Shown: positions 27,272-35,235, numbered from the stretch's first letter. The stretch is DNA of 64,000 nucleotides from an uncultured Roseobacter sp. (GCF_947488185.1 NZ_CANKYM010000004.1:124001-188000); one strand, 5' to 3'. A program made the numbers and translations. Notes: generated from the sequence alone by a model not told the origin.

Positions 27272-27931
27272 TCAGCCAAGATCGAAGAGCAGATCGTAGA
27301 TGGGGCGCAGCGCTGTCATCTCTCGCAACGTTCGGGCGGTGAGACTGGGTTTGGTCACAAAACCGGGGTCCTCGATATCTTTCCAGCCGGAAAAGCCCTT
27401 GCGGCGCAGCGCATCGCCATGCGGATGTGCCTTGTCGAAACCGGGTGGTACGCGTTTCAGGTCCGGCGCGCTGACCCTGAGCCCCTGCGTCGGCAGCGCG
27501 TTCGCGAGGCGGATCAGAGCAGCCCCCTGCGGCCCGGCCATCGCAGCCCGGAACCGTGTCAGACCCTCCTTGTCGTATTGAAACACGCCGCAGCCCAGCG
27601 ACAGCTTTTCCGGCGAGAGGCCAAAGAACCACATCGGCGGGCTCAGCTGATCCGACTGCGGCGCAAAGGAGATGTGGATATGCGCATTATAGGGCGTCTT
27701 GTCCTTGGAAAACCGGATGTCCCGGTTGATCCTGTAGATCTTGGCGTCATGCGTCCGCCCGGTGAACTGTCCCAGCGCGTCGCTCATGTGACGGGCAAAC
27801 TCTTTGGTCGGCTCCCGGACTTCGACCTCATAGGTCTTCCGGTGCTGGTTGAACCAGTCGCGTGTGTTGTTGGATTTCAGATCGGTGAGAAATCCCAACG
27901 CTTCTTTGGAAAAGTGATCGAAACGGGGCAT
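27272..27931 (-). CDS. DUF2461 / TIGR02453 family protein
   Basis: A 219-aa cytoplasmic protein of unknown function. The hallmark segments of DUF2461 are visible: LGFLTDLKSNNTRDWFNQHR at the N terminus, RINRDIRFSKDKTPYNAHIH in the middle and LGCGVFQYDKEGLTRFRAAM after it. It is the last gene of a minus-strand run that begins with the DGPF/YCII gene at 30.7 kb, 12 bases after the TfoX-like gene. No enzymatic role can be assigned. Confidence 0.85.
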   Translation of the reverse strand: MPRFDHFSKEALGFLTDLKSNNTRDWFNQHRKTYEVEVREPTKEFARHMSDALGQFTGRTHDAKIYRINRDIRFSKDKTPYNAHIHISFAPQSDQLSPPMWFFGLSPEKLSLGCGVFQYDKEGLTRFRAAMAGPQGAALIRLANALPTQGLRVSAPDLKRVPPGFDKAHPHGDALRRKGFSGWKDIEDPGFVTKPSLTARTLREMTALRPIYDLLFDLG

Positions 27932-27943
27932 GCGAAGGTCCTT

Positions 27944-28288
27944 TCACGATTTGGGCGGAAGGGTGGCGGCATGTGCGAGGCAGAGGCTCAACCAATTGCG
28001 CAGTTTGGCGTTGGGGCAGTCCTCATCAACCACCAGAATGAAACCACCCAGCTTGCGGGTGTCGTGAATGACGGGCCGCGCTTCCGGCTCGGCGAGGGCG
28101 GCGGCTTCGCGATCCTTGCCGACTCGGAACATGAAGCGGCGGACACCGTCCTTGTCGCGCCGCGCGCCGCTCAGCATGTTGCCGTTGAGGAAAAAGCAGG
28201 TGCCGCCCATCATGCGCTTTTCCGAGATGCCCGCATGCGCCTCAAGGGCGAGGCGCATGCGGTGGGTGAGTTCGGCGTCCTGCGGCAT
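27944..28288 (-). CDS. TfoX N-terminal domain protein
   Basis: A 114-aa protein consisting only of a TfoX N-terminal domain (KRMMGGTCFFLNGNMLSG is the core; the family typically reads MFGGxxxFxxGxMF). Full TfoX/Sxy proteins also have a C-terminal domain and control competence, but stand-alone N-domain proteins like this have no established role. The start at 28288 overlaps the MAPEG stop by one base (TGATG). It is cotranscribed with the ECF42 operon by position. Confidence 0.8.
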   Translation of the reverse strand: MPQDAELTHRMRLALEAHAGISEKRMMGGTCFFLNGNMLSGARRDKDGVRRFMFRVGKDREAAALAEPEARPVIHDTRKLGGFILVVDEDCPNAKLRNWLSLCLAHAATLPPKS

Positions 28289-28686
28289 CAGATGATCCCG
28301 GCGAGGGCGAGCAGGATAACGGCGCCCGAGACCAGCATCGTGAGGGATGTGAGCACCGCGCCAATGAGCCGCCCCACGTTGTCCGGTGACGTGCGCAAAC
28401 CGGCATAGTGGATCAGCCGCGCCGCCAGCAGCGTGCCGCCACAGCCAAACACCAGCCAAAGGGGTGCGCCCACCAGTTCGACGCCCGCCAGCCCGAGCAG
28501 CGCCAAGGGCACATATTCGGTAAAGTTTCCATGCGCGCGCATGCGTCTGAGCAGGTCCTCGTCATCACCGTGCAGCAGCATCACACCCGTCTCCACCCGC
28601 CTGAGGCCCACGGATATCGACATGGGAACGCTGATCAGCACGAAAAGCGCGGTGAAAAGCAGCGTGATTTGTGGTGCGTTTTCCAT
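28288..28686 (-). CDS. MAPEG family membrane protein
   Basis: A 132-aa integral membrane protein with four hydrophobic helices, of the MAPEG family (membrane-associated eicosanoid and glutathione metabolism). The signature stretch RMRAHGNFTEYVPLALLGLA contains the conserved Asn/Glu that in related enzymes contacts glutathione. Bacterial members include glutathione transferase-like detoxification proteins; the substrate is unknown. It lies between VOC and TfoX genes in a run led by an ECF sigma factor, which would fit a stress-detoxification role. Confidence 0.85.
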   Translation of the reverse strand: MENAPQITLLFTALFVLISVPMSISVGLRRVETGVMLLHGDDEDLLRRMRAHGNFTEYVPLALLGLAGVELVGAPLWLVFGCGGTLLAARLIHYAGLRTSPDNVGRLIGAVLTSLTMLVSGAVILLALAGII

Positions 28687-28710
28687 TGAGGTATCTCCCC
28701 TGTATGCGCC

Positions 28711-29097
28711 TCAGGAGGCCATGCTCTCATAGGTGATCAGGGCGAATTGAGCGCCCTGCGGGTCGGTCAGGGTTGCCATGCGGCCGACACCCGGCATGTC
28801 CGTCGGTGGCGTCAGAACCGTGGCGCCCTTTGATTGTGCCTTTTCCACGCTGGCATCGACATCAGCGACGGTAAAATAGATCGTCCAACTGCCACTTTCT
28901 TCGGGCATGGGCGAGAACCCTCCAATGGCCGTCTCACCCACCACGGCAGCCCCGTAGCTTGACCCGTCCTGCATCGGCATCTCGTTGATCGACCAGCCCA
29001 GAACCTCCTTGTAGAAGGATTTGGCCTGCCCGGCATCGGGGCCAGCATGGCCAATCCACCCGGCGTTTCCCACGGCTGTCATGTCCAGAATACTCAT
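28711..29097 (-). CDS. VOC (glyoxalase-like) family protein
   Basis: A 128-aa single-domain protein of the vicinal oxygen chelate superfamily. It has two beta-alpha-beta-beta-beta units, visible in GWIGHAGPDAGQAKSFYKEVLGW and YFTVADVDASVEKAQSKG with TDPQGAQFALI near the end. Such small proteins range from glyoxalases to antibiotic-binding proteins; metal ligands are not clearly complete, so it may be a binding protein. ATG 29097 (MSILDM) has GGGAG 7 bases upstream. It follows the ECF42 sigma gene by 69 bases. Confidence 0.82.
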   Translation of the reverse strand: MSILDMTAVGNAGWIGHAGPDAGQAKSFYKEVLGWSINEMPMQDGSSYGAAVVGETAIGGFSPMPEESGSWTIYFTVADVDASVEKAQSKGATVLTPPTDMPGVGRMATLTDPQGAQFALITYESMAS

Positions 29098-29166
29098 TTT
29101 AATGCTCCCTTGATTGCGCCCGCCCACTGCGGGACTGAACCAAGGACGCAGGACGAGAGACCATCC

Positions 29167-30402
29167 CTACACGGGGCGCAGATTTTTTTCGCAAAGGGCG
29201 ATTTTTTCGCGGATCACGGCGCCTTCCGGTTCTGTCGGGTTCAGCTCCAGTGCACGCTCCAGCGCCGCCTTGGCGGCCCTGTGATCGCTGATCTGCTCCA
29301 GCAGGCTGGCGCGCATCGTATGGTACCAGCGGTACCTGTCGAGTTCATCAGCGAGGGGCGCCATCTCCGCAAGCGCGAAACCGGCGCCCTTGGTCCTGGC
29401 CTGCGCGGCAATGTGGTTGAGGCGCACGACAGGTGTGGGCTGTATCGCGTAGAGTGCTGCGTAATGGGCTTCAATCGCCAGCCAGTCGGTCGCTTCTGAC
29501 GAAGCCGCCCGCGCGTGTTCCGCCGCAATGGCCGCTTGAATGCGGTAGGGTCCGAGGTGGTTGAGACGCGACGCCTTTTGCAGCAGGGCAGACCCTTCCG
29601 CGATATTGGAGAGGTCCCATTGCCTGCGGTCCTGATCTTCGAGCGCCACCAGTTTACCACCTGCATCAGTGCGCGCATCGCGCCGCGCATGTTGGAACAA
29701 CAACAGGGATAAAAGCGCCACTTGTTCGCCCATGCCCGGAAACAGCGTCACCAGCAGACGCGCCAGCCGAATTGCCTCTTCACACAGGGTCACCCGGATC
29801 TGGATGTCCCCGCCGGAGGTCGACCAGCCTTCGTTGAACATCAGGTAAATCATCAGGGAAACGTCGCCAAGCCGTCTGCCGCGCTCCTGCGGGCTGGGGG
29901 TCTCGAAGGCAACCGGGTTGTCCGCAATTCGCTTCTTGGCGCGGGTGATGCGTTGCTCCATCGTTTTGGGTTTGATCAGGAAGGCCTGTGCAATCTCGCC
30001 GACGGTCAGACCGCCAACGATCTTCAGGGCCATCGCAATCTGGTCCTGCCGTTCCAGCGCAGGGTGGCAACAGATAAAGAGCAGGCGCAGGACGTCATCG
30101 CGCAACTCATCCGGATCGGGCGCGGGCTGGTCCACGGCTTCCAGATCGGCTGCGTGATGCGCCAGAAGCCTCTTTTGCCGCTGTGCCTTGCGCAGCCGGT
30201 CCAGCCCGGCGTTGCGGGCTGTTGTCAGCAGCCAGGCCAGCGGGTCGCGGGGTGTGCCGTTCTCGGGCCAATCGACCAGGGCTTTGACACAGGCTTCGGC
30301 AAAAACCTCCTCTGCGATCTCGATGTCGCGGAAGTATCGCGTCAATGCGGCCATCGCATGAGGCCGCTGCGTGGTGAAGCTGGCTTCCAGCCACCCGGTC
30401 AC
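29167..30402 (-). CDS. ECF42-type RNA polymerase sigma factor with C-terminal TPR-like domain
   Basis: Extracytoplasmic-function sigma factor of 411 aa. Region 2 is at about 25-75 (EEVFAEACVKALVDW, TTARNAGLDRLRK), region 4 near 125-160 (LTVGEIAQAFLIKPKTMEQRI). A long C-terminal extension follows, with the DUF6596 hallmark YLMFNEGWSTSGG and helical repeats to the end. This architecture and the DGPF gene directly upstream are the features of group ECF42, which works without a classical anti-sigma factor and uses the C-terminal domain for control. GTG 30402 overlaps the stop of the DGPF gene by four bases, so they are coupled. Confidence 0.88.
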   Translation of the reverse strand: MTGWLEASFTTQRPHAMAALTRYFRDIEIAEEVFAEACVKALVDWPENGTPRDPLAWLLTTARNAGLDRLRKAQRQKRLLAHHAADLEAVDQPAPDPDELRDDVLRLLFICCHPALERQDQIAMALKIVGGLTVGEIAQAFLIKPKTMEQRITRAKKRIADNPVAFETPSPQERGRRLGDVSLMIYLMFNEGWSTSGGDIQIRVTLCEEAIRLARLLVTLFPGMGEQVALLSLLLFQHARRDARTDAGGKLVALEDQDRRQWDLSNIAEGSALLQKASRLNHLGPYRIQAAIAAEHARAASSEATDWLAIEAHYAALYAIQPTPVVRLNHIAAQARTKGAGFALAEMAPLADELDRYRWYHTMRASLLEQISDHRAAKAALERALELNPTEPEGAVIREKIALCEKNLRPV

Positions 30403-30770
30403 TCCGACGATATCGCGCCGCCCGCCCAGGCAATGGGGCGTACCTCGAGCCGCGCAATGGGCGACGATATCATCCGGGCATGTTCCAGCGCGTCGTCCAG
30501 GGTCTGGAAGTCGGCAGCATAAAAGCCCAGAAAACTCTCCTTTGTCTCAGCAAAGGGCCCGTCGGTGATCAGCGGCTTTTGGTCGGCCGTTGCTGGCGGT
30601 TCCACGGTCACGGCGGTGGAGGGTGGCATCAGTTTGACGGAGATGAAGTCGCCGCGTTTGTCCAGCTCCTCCTGTAGCGCCCGGTGCCCGGACATGACCT
30701 CTTGTTGCTTTGCCGCTGGCAGGTTTTCGAAAACGCCTGACTCTCCGTAGATCGTGATCGCGTACATCAT
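30399..30770 (-). CDS. YCII / DGPF domain protein
   Basis: A 123-aa small protein with the YCII-related fold. The DGPF motif is present as ITDGPFAETKESFLGF, followed by the DALEHARMI helix. DGPF proteins are the standard genomic partners of ECF42 sigma factors; their molecular role is unclear, though they may modulate or be targets of the sigma factor. ATG 30770 was chosen because GGAG lies 8 bases upstream; the in-frame extension beyond it overlaps the promoter-like region and is not protein-like. First gene of a six-gene operon running to 27272. Confidence 0.88.
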   Translation of the reverse strand: MMYAITIYGESGVFENLPAAKQQEVMSGHRALQEELDKRGDFISVKLMPPSTAVTVEPPATADQKPLITDGPFAETKESFLGFYAADFQTLDDALEHARMISSPIARLEVRPIAWAGGAISSE

Positions 30771-30806
30771 CTTGCTATCTCCACAGTTGCTTTCCGATGG
30801 TGCAAG

Positions 30807-30833
30807 GACGCGCCAGGGATTGCAAATCCGACA
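30807..30833 (-). promoter_or_regulatory. Candidate ECF42-dependent promoter of the DGPF-sigma operon
   Basis: On the minus strand TGTCGG (30833-30828) is followed after 17 bases by CGTC (30810-30807), with the DGPF start codon 36 bases further. This matches the TGTCGA/CGWC-type promoter I remember for ECF42 sigma factors, so autoregulation is likely. No transcription start data were available. Confidence 0.5.
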
Positions 30834-30855
30834 AGTGGAAGTTGGATTTGCGATC
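30818..30855. promoter_or_regulatory. 12-bp inverted repeat overlapping the ECF promoter
   Basis: GATTGCAAATCC (30818-30829) and GGATTTGCGATC (30844-30855) are inverted repeats with one mismatch and a 14-base spacer. The left arm lies in the promoter spacer and reaches into the -35 element, so a bound protein could block the sigma factor. Confidence 0.5.
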
Positions 30856-31290
30856 TTTTCAATCTGGCAACCGCAAAAAGGCAACAACGGCGCGACGATA
30901 CCCGTGGAGTTAATAGAGTTTGACCATGCCTCATGGATTGCCTCGGGAGCCAAGACTTGACGGTTGAGCGGCATAAAACCGAGCTAGGAAAAGTCGACCC
31001 CAACTGTCATGTCTAAGATGATCGCGACGCTCTATTTGAGGCAGATTTCACAACCGCTGCCCACGATGGGTGTTTGGACTATGTCCTTTCCCACCACATG
31101 GTATGTAAGGTACCCCGGAAACTGCTGTTTTTGTGTCATAGCCAATCTGCCGAGAGACATATTATGAAAGGAAATCCACAATTGACTGCGCCTTGGCCGG
31201 GGCCATCTCTTGATCCCTGACAGGCTAGGTGGGGACTGTGTGGCACAGTTCGGCTTGCATATTGAAACAACGTGAAACTTGGGGGCTCCT

Positions 31291-32169
31291 GTGACGGCGA
31301 AACATTCAAACATCCAAGGAATCCTCTTGATGTCCATTGCGATGCTCGGTGTGCCGATGGTGGATGGCATCGCCAAATACCTCAGCGCAGAGTATTCCCC
31401 TCTCTTCATTGGTTGGGCGCGTTACGCCGTCGCTTGCCTGATCGTCATCCCCTTGGCTTTCCGGTTTCACGGATGGCAGATGTTTCCTGAAAAACAAAGA
31501 TTTGCGCATCTGGTGCGGACGGCCTTTCTCGTGACCGCCATGACATTGTACTTCCTTGCGATTGCACGGATTCCCATCTCTCTGGCGGTTAGTGCCTACT
31601 TTGTTGGTCCGGTGGTCGCGGTGGCCCTGTCTGTCCTTTTTCTGAAAGAAATGTTCACCTGGCAAAAACTGCTCAGCCTTGCGCTCGGATTTGTCGGATC
31701 AGTGGTCGTCCTCCAGCCCTCTGGTGAAATCGAGATTGGGCTCATCATGGCCTTTGGGGCGGGTCTGTTTTTCGCCCTCTATCTGATTGCGACCCGACAG
31801 GCGTCGCAACACAGTGACCCGATAAAGACACTTGCCTTTCAGTGCGTGATCGGAACCGTTTTGCTCAGCCCGCAGGCCGCCTTCACGTTTGAGGTTCCGC
31901 AGGTGAATCTGTTGTGGCTGTTCGCTGGTCTGGGTGTCATTTCCGCCATTGGTCACCTGCTGACCATCTTGGCTTTTCGGTTGTCGGATGCGTCGACCCT
32001 TTCACCGCTGGTGTATCTCGAACTTGTTGGAAGCGCGCTCATCGGATTTATTGTATTTTCCGAAATTCCGACCGCGACGACCGTTGCCGGCGCGGCTCTG
32101 ATCATTGTTTCGGGTCTCGTTCTTCTCAGGCAACCGGCCAGGCGAAGAACGACGAGCCAAGAGCCATGA
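31291..32169 (+). CDS. EamA family (DMT superfamily) transporter
   Basis: A 292-aa inner-membrane protein with about ten helices in two EamA repeats, of the drug/metabolite transporter superfamily; members export metabolites or amino acids. Family patterns: VDGIAKYLS and FIGWARYAVACLIVIPLAF in the first half, FAGLGVISAIGHLLTILAFRL and LVYLELVGSALIGFIVFSE in the second. GTG 31291 (preceded by GGGGG at 5 bases) is my choice; TTG 31279 is in frame upstream. Its TGA overlaps the next gene's ATG by four bases. Substrate unknown. Confidence 0.85.
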   Translation: MTAKHSNIQGILLMSIAMLGVPMVDGIAKYLSAEYSPLFIGWARYAVACLIVIPLAFRFHGWQMFPEKQRFAHLVRTAFLVTAMTLYFLAIARIPISLAVSAYFVGPVVAVALSVLFLKEMFTWQKLLSLALGFVGSVVVLQPSGEIEIGLIMAFGAGLFFALYLIATRQASQHSDPIKTLAFQCVIGTVLLSPQAAFTFEVPQVNLLWLFAGLGVISAIGHLLTILAFRLSDASTLSPLVYLELVGSALIGFIVFSEIPTATTVAGAALIIVSGLVLLRQPARRRTTSQEP

Positions 32170-32675
32170 CCAACCCGCTCGACATCCGGAACTGCACCGC
32201 GTTGAGCCCGGACCAACTGTCTCGCCTGCGCACGCTAACGATTTCAGACGCGCAAGTGGAGTTTGGCGGGACCTTCTCGGAGACGTTGGAGGGCTGCCTG
32301 TCTGATACCAGTGGCGCGGTGCAGGGTCTCTGCTTTTTGAAGGATGCCGAACCCATTGGCATGGTTGTTCTGAAACGGCCGCCTGCCACGGCGGATTGGG
32401 TGGCTGCAAATGCCGTTTCCCTTCATGGATTCAAGCTTGATCGGGCGTGGCAGGGAAAATATCTGGGTGGGCTGGCCTTCCGGCTCTCGGTTCAGGCTGC
32501 GGCCTCAACCTGGCCTAAGGCGGAACAACTGGTCCTCGCTGTCGATGCCGAAAACATAGCCGCACTCACCGTCTATCGTAACTTTGGCATGGCAGACAGT
32601 GGCCCGGTCTTCTCCGGGCGGATCGGTAAGGAGCACAGGTTGTCAATCAATCTTGCCGAAGCAGATACCAGGTAA
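32166..32675 (+). CDS. GNAT family N-acetyltransferase
   Basis: A 169-aa acetyltransferase-like protein. The central strand (GMVVLKRPP), the loop DRAWQGKYLGGLAFRLSVQ in place of the acetyl-CoA pyrophosphate-binding motif, and LVLAVDAENIAALTVYRNFGM (the family's V-x-N-x-A-x-x-x-Y-x-x-x-GF end motif) support GNAT. It is translationally coupled to the EamA transporter, so the two may act on the same small molecule (acetylate and export). Acceptor unknown. Confidence 0.8.
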   Translation: MTNPLDIRNCTALSPDQLSRLRTLTISDAQVEFGGTFSETLEGCLSDTSGAVQGLCFLKDAEPIGMVVLKRPPATADWVAANAVSLHGFKLDRAWQGKYLGGLAFRLSVQAAASTWPKAEQLVLAVDAENIAALTVYRNFGMADSGPVFSGRIGKEHRLSINLAEADTR

Positions 32676-32740
32676 CAAGTGGTCGTTCGGTAAGAGGTCA
32701 ATCGAGACACGAGAGTGTCCCAATTAACAAGGGGACCAAG

Positions 32741-33319
32741 ATGGCGTTTATGTTTCCACAAGGATTCGACCCGCAGCCTTCCCTGCAGGCTGGCGACATG
32801 ACTTTAAGGCCAATAGAGGAGAACGACCGCGACGGCATGACCGAGGCAGCCAGCGATCCATTAATCTGGAGCGGTCATCCCGCACACGACAGGCATGATA
32901 GCGCGGTCTTCTCTGCCTATTTCGACATGCTGCTGTCGTCGAGCGCCGCGCTTACCATTCGGGACTTGGCAGGCCGCATCATCGGCTGCACTGTCTACTA
33001 CACGGATACGAACGCGCCCTTACGACTGTCGATCGGATTTACCTTTCTGGTTCGAGACCATTGGGGCGGTATCACGAACAGGATCGTCAAGCGGCTGACC
33101 CTTGCCCATCTGTTCGAAACGTCCACCGAGGCATGGTTCCATATTGCACCGTCCAACTTGCGTTCGCAGAAAGCCACAAGCAGACTTGGCGCGGTCTACA
33201 CGCACGAGGCCGATATAGACCTGGGCAGTGGCTCGACCCGGTGGTGCTGCTACTGCCTGACACGTGAGGGTTGGCAAACCAACGACAGCATGTCTGTTTT
33301 GGGACGTAGGTCTCTCTGA
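32741..33319 (+). CDS. GNAT family N-acetyltransferase (RimJ/L-like)
   Basis: A 192-aa protein of the Acetyltransf_3 type that modifies small molecules or protein N termini. Segments are TLRPIEENDRDGMTEAASDP (typical N-terminal LRP motif), LSIGFTFLVRDHWGGITNRIVK (acetyl-CoA-binding region; Gly pattern degenerate) and APSNLRSQKATSRLGAVYTHE (the N-x-x-S-x-x-x-x-x-x-LG motif). It follows the first GNAT gene by 65 bases. Immediately downstream is a broken transposase, so its 3' neighbourhood has been rearranged. Confidence 0.8.
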   Translation: MAFMFPQGFDPQPSLQAGDMTLRPIEENDRDGMTEAASDPLIWSGHPAHDRHDSAVFSAYFDMLLSSSAALTIRDLAGRIIGCTVYYTDTNAPLRLSIGFTFLVRDHWGGITNRIVKRLTLAHLFETSTEAWFHIAPSNLRSQKATSRLGAVYTHEADIDLGSGSTRWCCYCLTREGWQTNDSMSVLGRRSL

Positions 33320-33345
33320 TGCGTGTTACGGTCGGTTGAGTGGGC

Positions 33346-33659
33346 ACCTGTCAGGCATGTCCGTCAAAACCCAAATCGGCCCAAAGGCTGAGTGCCGCAA
33401 GATCACCCGTGAAGAACATGAAGAAGCACGTGACGTCGCCCGCGCCATCTGCAAGACGTCCCGATACAAGGTCTCAGCAAAGCTCCGAAAGAAGTTCGAG
33501 ATGCTCTTTGCGCACCTTAAATGGATTCTAGGCTTGGAACGGCTTCGATTACGAGGCCCATGCGGCGTGAATGACGAATTCCTCCTCGCCGCCACCGCCT
33601 AGAACCTCCGCAAACTGGTGAAGATCTTTCCTGCACCGCAGCAAACGCGAAAAGCCTGA
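33346..33659 (+). pseudogene. Decayed IS1182-type transposase, C-terminal remnant
   Basis: Only the end of a transposase remains. CQACPSKPK (from 33346) is in one frame, and PKAECRKITREEHEEARDVA in another, so a frameshift lies near 33375. The FEMLFAHLKWILGLERLRLR and NDEFLLAATA blocks are typical of IS1182-like transposases. An in-frame TAG at 33600-33602 replaces the expected Gln codon before NLRKLVK, and a final stop is at 33657-33659. All N-terminal catalytic sequence is gone, so it is inactive. Confidence 0.75.
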
Positions 33660-33824
33660 CCAGAAAGGCTCTCGCACCCCTTACAGCGCCCACAATACGT
33701 TGTTTTCAAACAGAATCGGCTCGGAACGGACCTTCGCCGCGTTCGGGCTGGAGATGCACTTCGACCTTTTGACAGCTACATCGACCCCTAAAGGTCAAAC
33801 TATGTAGCCAACCACAAGAGGATT

Positions 33825-33900
33825 TGGTGGAGCCTAGCGGGATCGAACCGCTGACCTCCTGCATGCCATGCAGGCGCTCTCCCAGCTGAGCTAAGGCCCC
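33825..33900 (-). tRNA. tRNA-Ala (anticodon GGC)
   Basis: Complete 76-nt tRNA on the minus strand with encoded CCA. Acceptor arms GGGGCCT and AGGCTCC carry the G3-U70 wobble that is the alanine identity element. The D arm is AGCTCAGCTGGGAGAGC, the anticodon stem-loop CCTGC-ATGGCAT-GCAGG gives anticodon GGC (plus-strand 33865-33867), and the T loop GTTCGAT is intact. Best match is alanine acceptor reading GCC/GCU codons. Confidence 0.97.
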
Positions 33901-34017
33901 AACATTGAGACCTGAGGCCCCAAAGGGATGGATTGCGAAATCCAGTGCGCCGCTAAATAGGCGCAACGCGGGGCAGGATCAAGTCAAAAAAGACCGCCCC
34001 GAGCGCGAATTTATGAA

Positions 34018-34350
34018 TCAGTTCTCGTCGTCTTCCGAAGCGACATCCGCAATCTCTTCGAGAGGTACGTTATCATCATCGTCCTCGTCGTCGTCGAGAA
34101 GATCATCACCCAGATCCACATCCACATCTTCGTCGTCATCCTCAAGGACCGCGTCGTCCTCTTGGGTGGATGCCTTGGCCTTGGCTGATGCCGCGTCTTC
34201 CGCATCCGCCGCGATCATGCGGGATTTGCTGAGGTCGATCTCGACCACTTCTCCGGTGTAGGGGCTGACGATCGGGTCCTTGTTCAGATCATAAAACCGC
34301 TTGCCGGTTGTGGGGCAGAGGCGCTTCGTTCCCCATTCTTCTTTGGGCAT
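34018..34350 (-). CDS. TIGR02300 family protein (FYDLN acid protein)
   Basis: A 110-aa alphaproteobacterial protein of unknown function. The N-terminal domain has two zinc-ribbon-like features in WGTKRLCPTTGKRFYDLNKD and SPYTGE; the C-terminal half is an extreme acidic tail of Asp/Glu runs. This N-domain plus acidic tail is exactly the TIGR02300 form. ATG 34350 (MPKEEWGTK) is the family start; the in-frame extension upstream is not protein-like. Divergent from the YgjP-like gene and downstream of tRNA-Ala. Confidence 0.88.
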   Translation of the reverse strand: MPKEEWGTKRLCPTTGKRFYDLNKDPIVSPYTGEVVEIDLSKSRMIAADAEDAASAKAKASTQEDDAVLEDDDEDVDVDLGDDLLDDDEDDDDNVPLEEIADVASEDDEN

Positions 34351-34462
34351 GAAAAACCCCCTTTTACAATTGCTGTTCTGCTGTAGATGATTCCGGCCAA
34401 GTGCCATATGAATCGGGGGCTGTAAAGGGCTGCCGCACGCCAGCCTATCTTCAAGAGCGAAT

Positions 34463-35161
34463 ATGACCGAGAACTCACTGCCCGGTGACCCGCCCATCCC
34501 CCTGATCCTGCGCCGTTCCGCGCGGGCAAAGCGTATTTCACTGCGAATCTCTCAACTTGATGGACGGGTGACCCTGACCCTGCCCAAACGAGTGCCGGAA
34601 CGCGAGGCACTGCTGTTTGCACATGAAAAAGAAGGATGGATTCGCAAACATCTGGCGGCCCGGGGGGATGATGTCGCGGTGGGTATCGGCACGCAGCTGC
34701 CGGTGGGCGGAGAGATGTATCAGGTGGTGGCAGGCAGCGGGCGTCGCGTGCAGTTCGAGGCGGGCGCCGTGGCCGTGCCGGGGGCGCCTGCGCGTGCGGG
34801 CCGCCGCCTTGCCGGACATCTCAAGGAAATTGCCCGCGCCCGGCTGGCCGAGGCGTCGGATAATTATGCCGCCCTTCTGGGCAAGCCCTACCAGGCGATT
34901 ACCCTGCGCGACACACGCTCGCGCTGGGGGTCCTGCACGGCTGAGGGGCGTTTGATGTATTCTTGGCGACTGATTCTCGCGCCGCCGGAAGTCCTCGATT
35001 ACGTGGTGGCCCACGAGGTCGCGCATCTGGCTGAAATGAACCATTCGCCAGCCTTTTGGGCGCAGGTCAGCCGGATTTACGGAGAGTACGCCGGGCCGCG
35101 ACAATGGCTGCGCCAGCAAGGCAGCGATCTGCACCGCTATCGCTTTGACGGTGTCTCCTAA
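34463..35161 (+). CDS. YgjP-like metallopeptidase-domain protein (DUF45, SprT-like)
   Basis: A 232-aa protein with a zincin motif: HEVAH at residues 184-188 and a third ligand His194 (EMNHSPAFW). The family signature RSRWGSC (about 152-158) is present, along with SLRISQLDGRVTLTLPKR at the N terminus. YgjP-like proteins are predicted zinc-dependent peptidases of poorly known biology. It is divergent from the TIGR02300 gene and ends 74 bases before the GntR start. Function beyond the fold is not assignable. Confidence 0.87.
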   Translation: MTENSLPGDPPIPLILRRSARAKRISLRISQLDGRVTLTLPKRVPEREALLFAHEKEGWIRKHLAARGDDVAVGIGTQLPVGGEMYQVVAGSGRRVQFEAGAVAVPGAPARAGRRLAGHLKEIARARLAEASDNYAALLGKPYQAITLRDTRSRWGSCTAEGRLMYSWRLILAPPEVLDYVVAHEVAHLAEMNHSPAFWAQVSRIYGEYAGPRQWLRQQGSDLHRYRFDGVS

Positions 35162-35216
35162 GTTTCCTGGTCCTGATCGTGGTGACATCTGCGGCGCATC
35201 TTGACCGTGAGCGGAT

Positions 35217-35228
35217 TTGTGATCACAA
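35217..35228. promoter_or_regulatory. Perfect palindrome TTGTGATCACAA before the GntR gene
   Basis: A 12-bp perfect palindrome centred 14 bases before ATG 35236. Its TTGT/ACAA edges resemble operators of FadR/FCD-type GntR regulators, so autoregulation by the downstream gene product is plausible. Confidence 0.45.
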
Positions 35229-35235
35229 GCAATCC

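Larger units (their letters stand above)
30771..31290. other. Non-coding region between the ECF42 operon and the EamA gene (520 bp)
   Basis: Divergent interval with lower GC than its surroundings. Next to the DGPF gene it holds the candidate ECF promoter and a 12-bp inverted repeat. Near the EamA gene it holds an ACTGTG/CACAGT hairpin (31235-31249). The remainder has no frame with recognisable protein features. Confidence 0.55.

Noticed and set aside
31235..31249. ACTGTG-TGG-CACAGT hairpin before the EamA gene
   Set aside because: Short stem with a minimal loop and no T-run; too little context to call an operator or terminator.
31032..31409. 125-codon minus-strand frame upstream of and overlapping the EamA gene
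   Set aside because: Overlaps a well-supported membrane transporter and has no family features.
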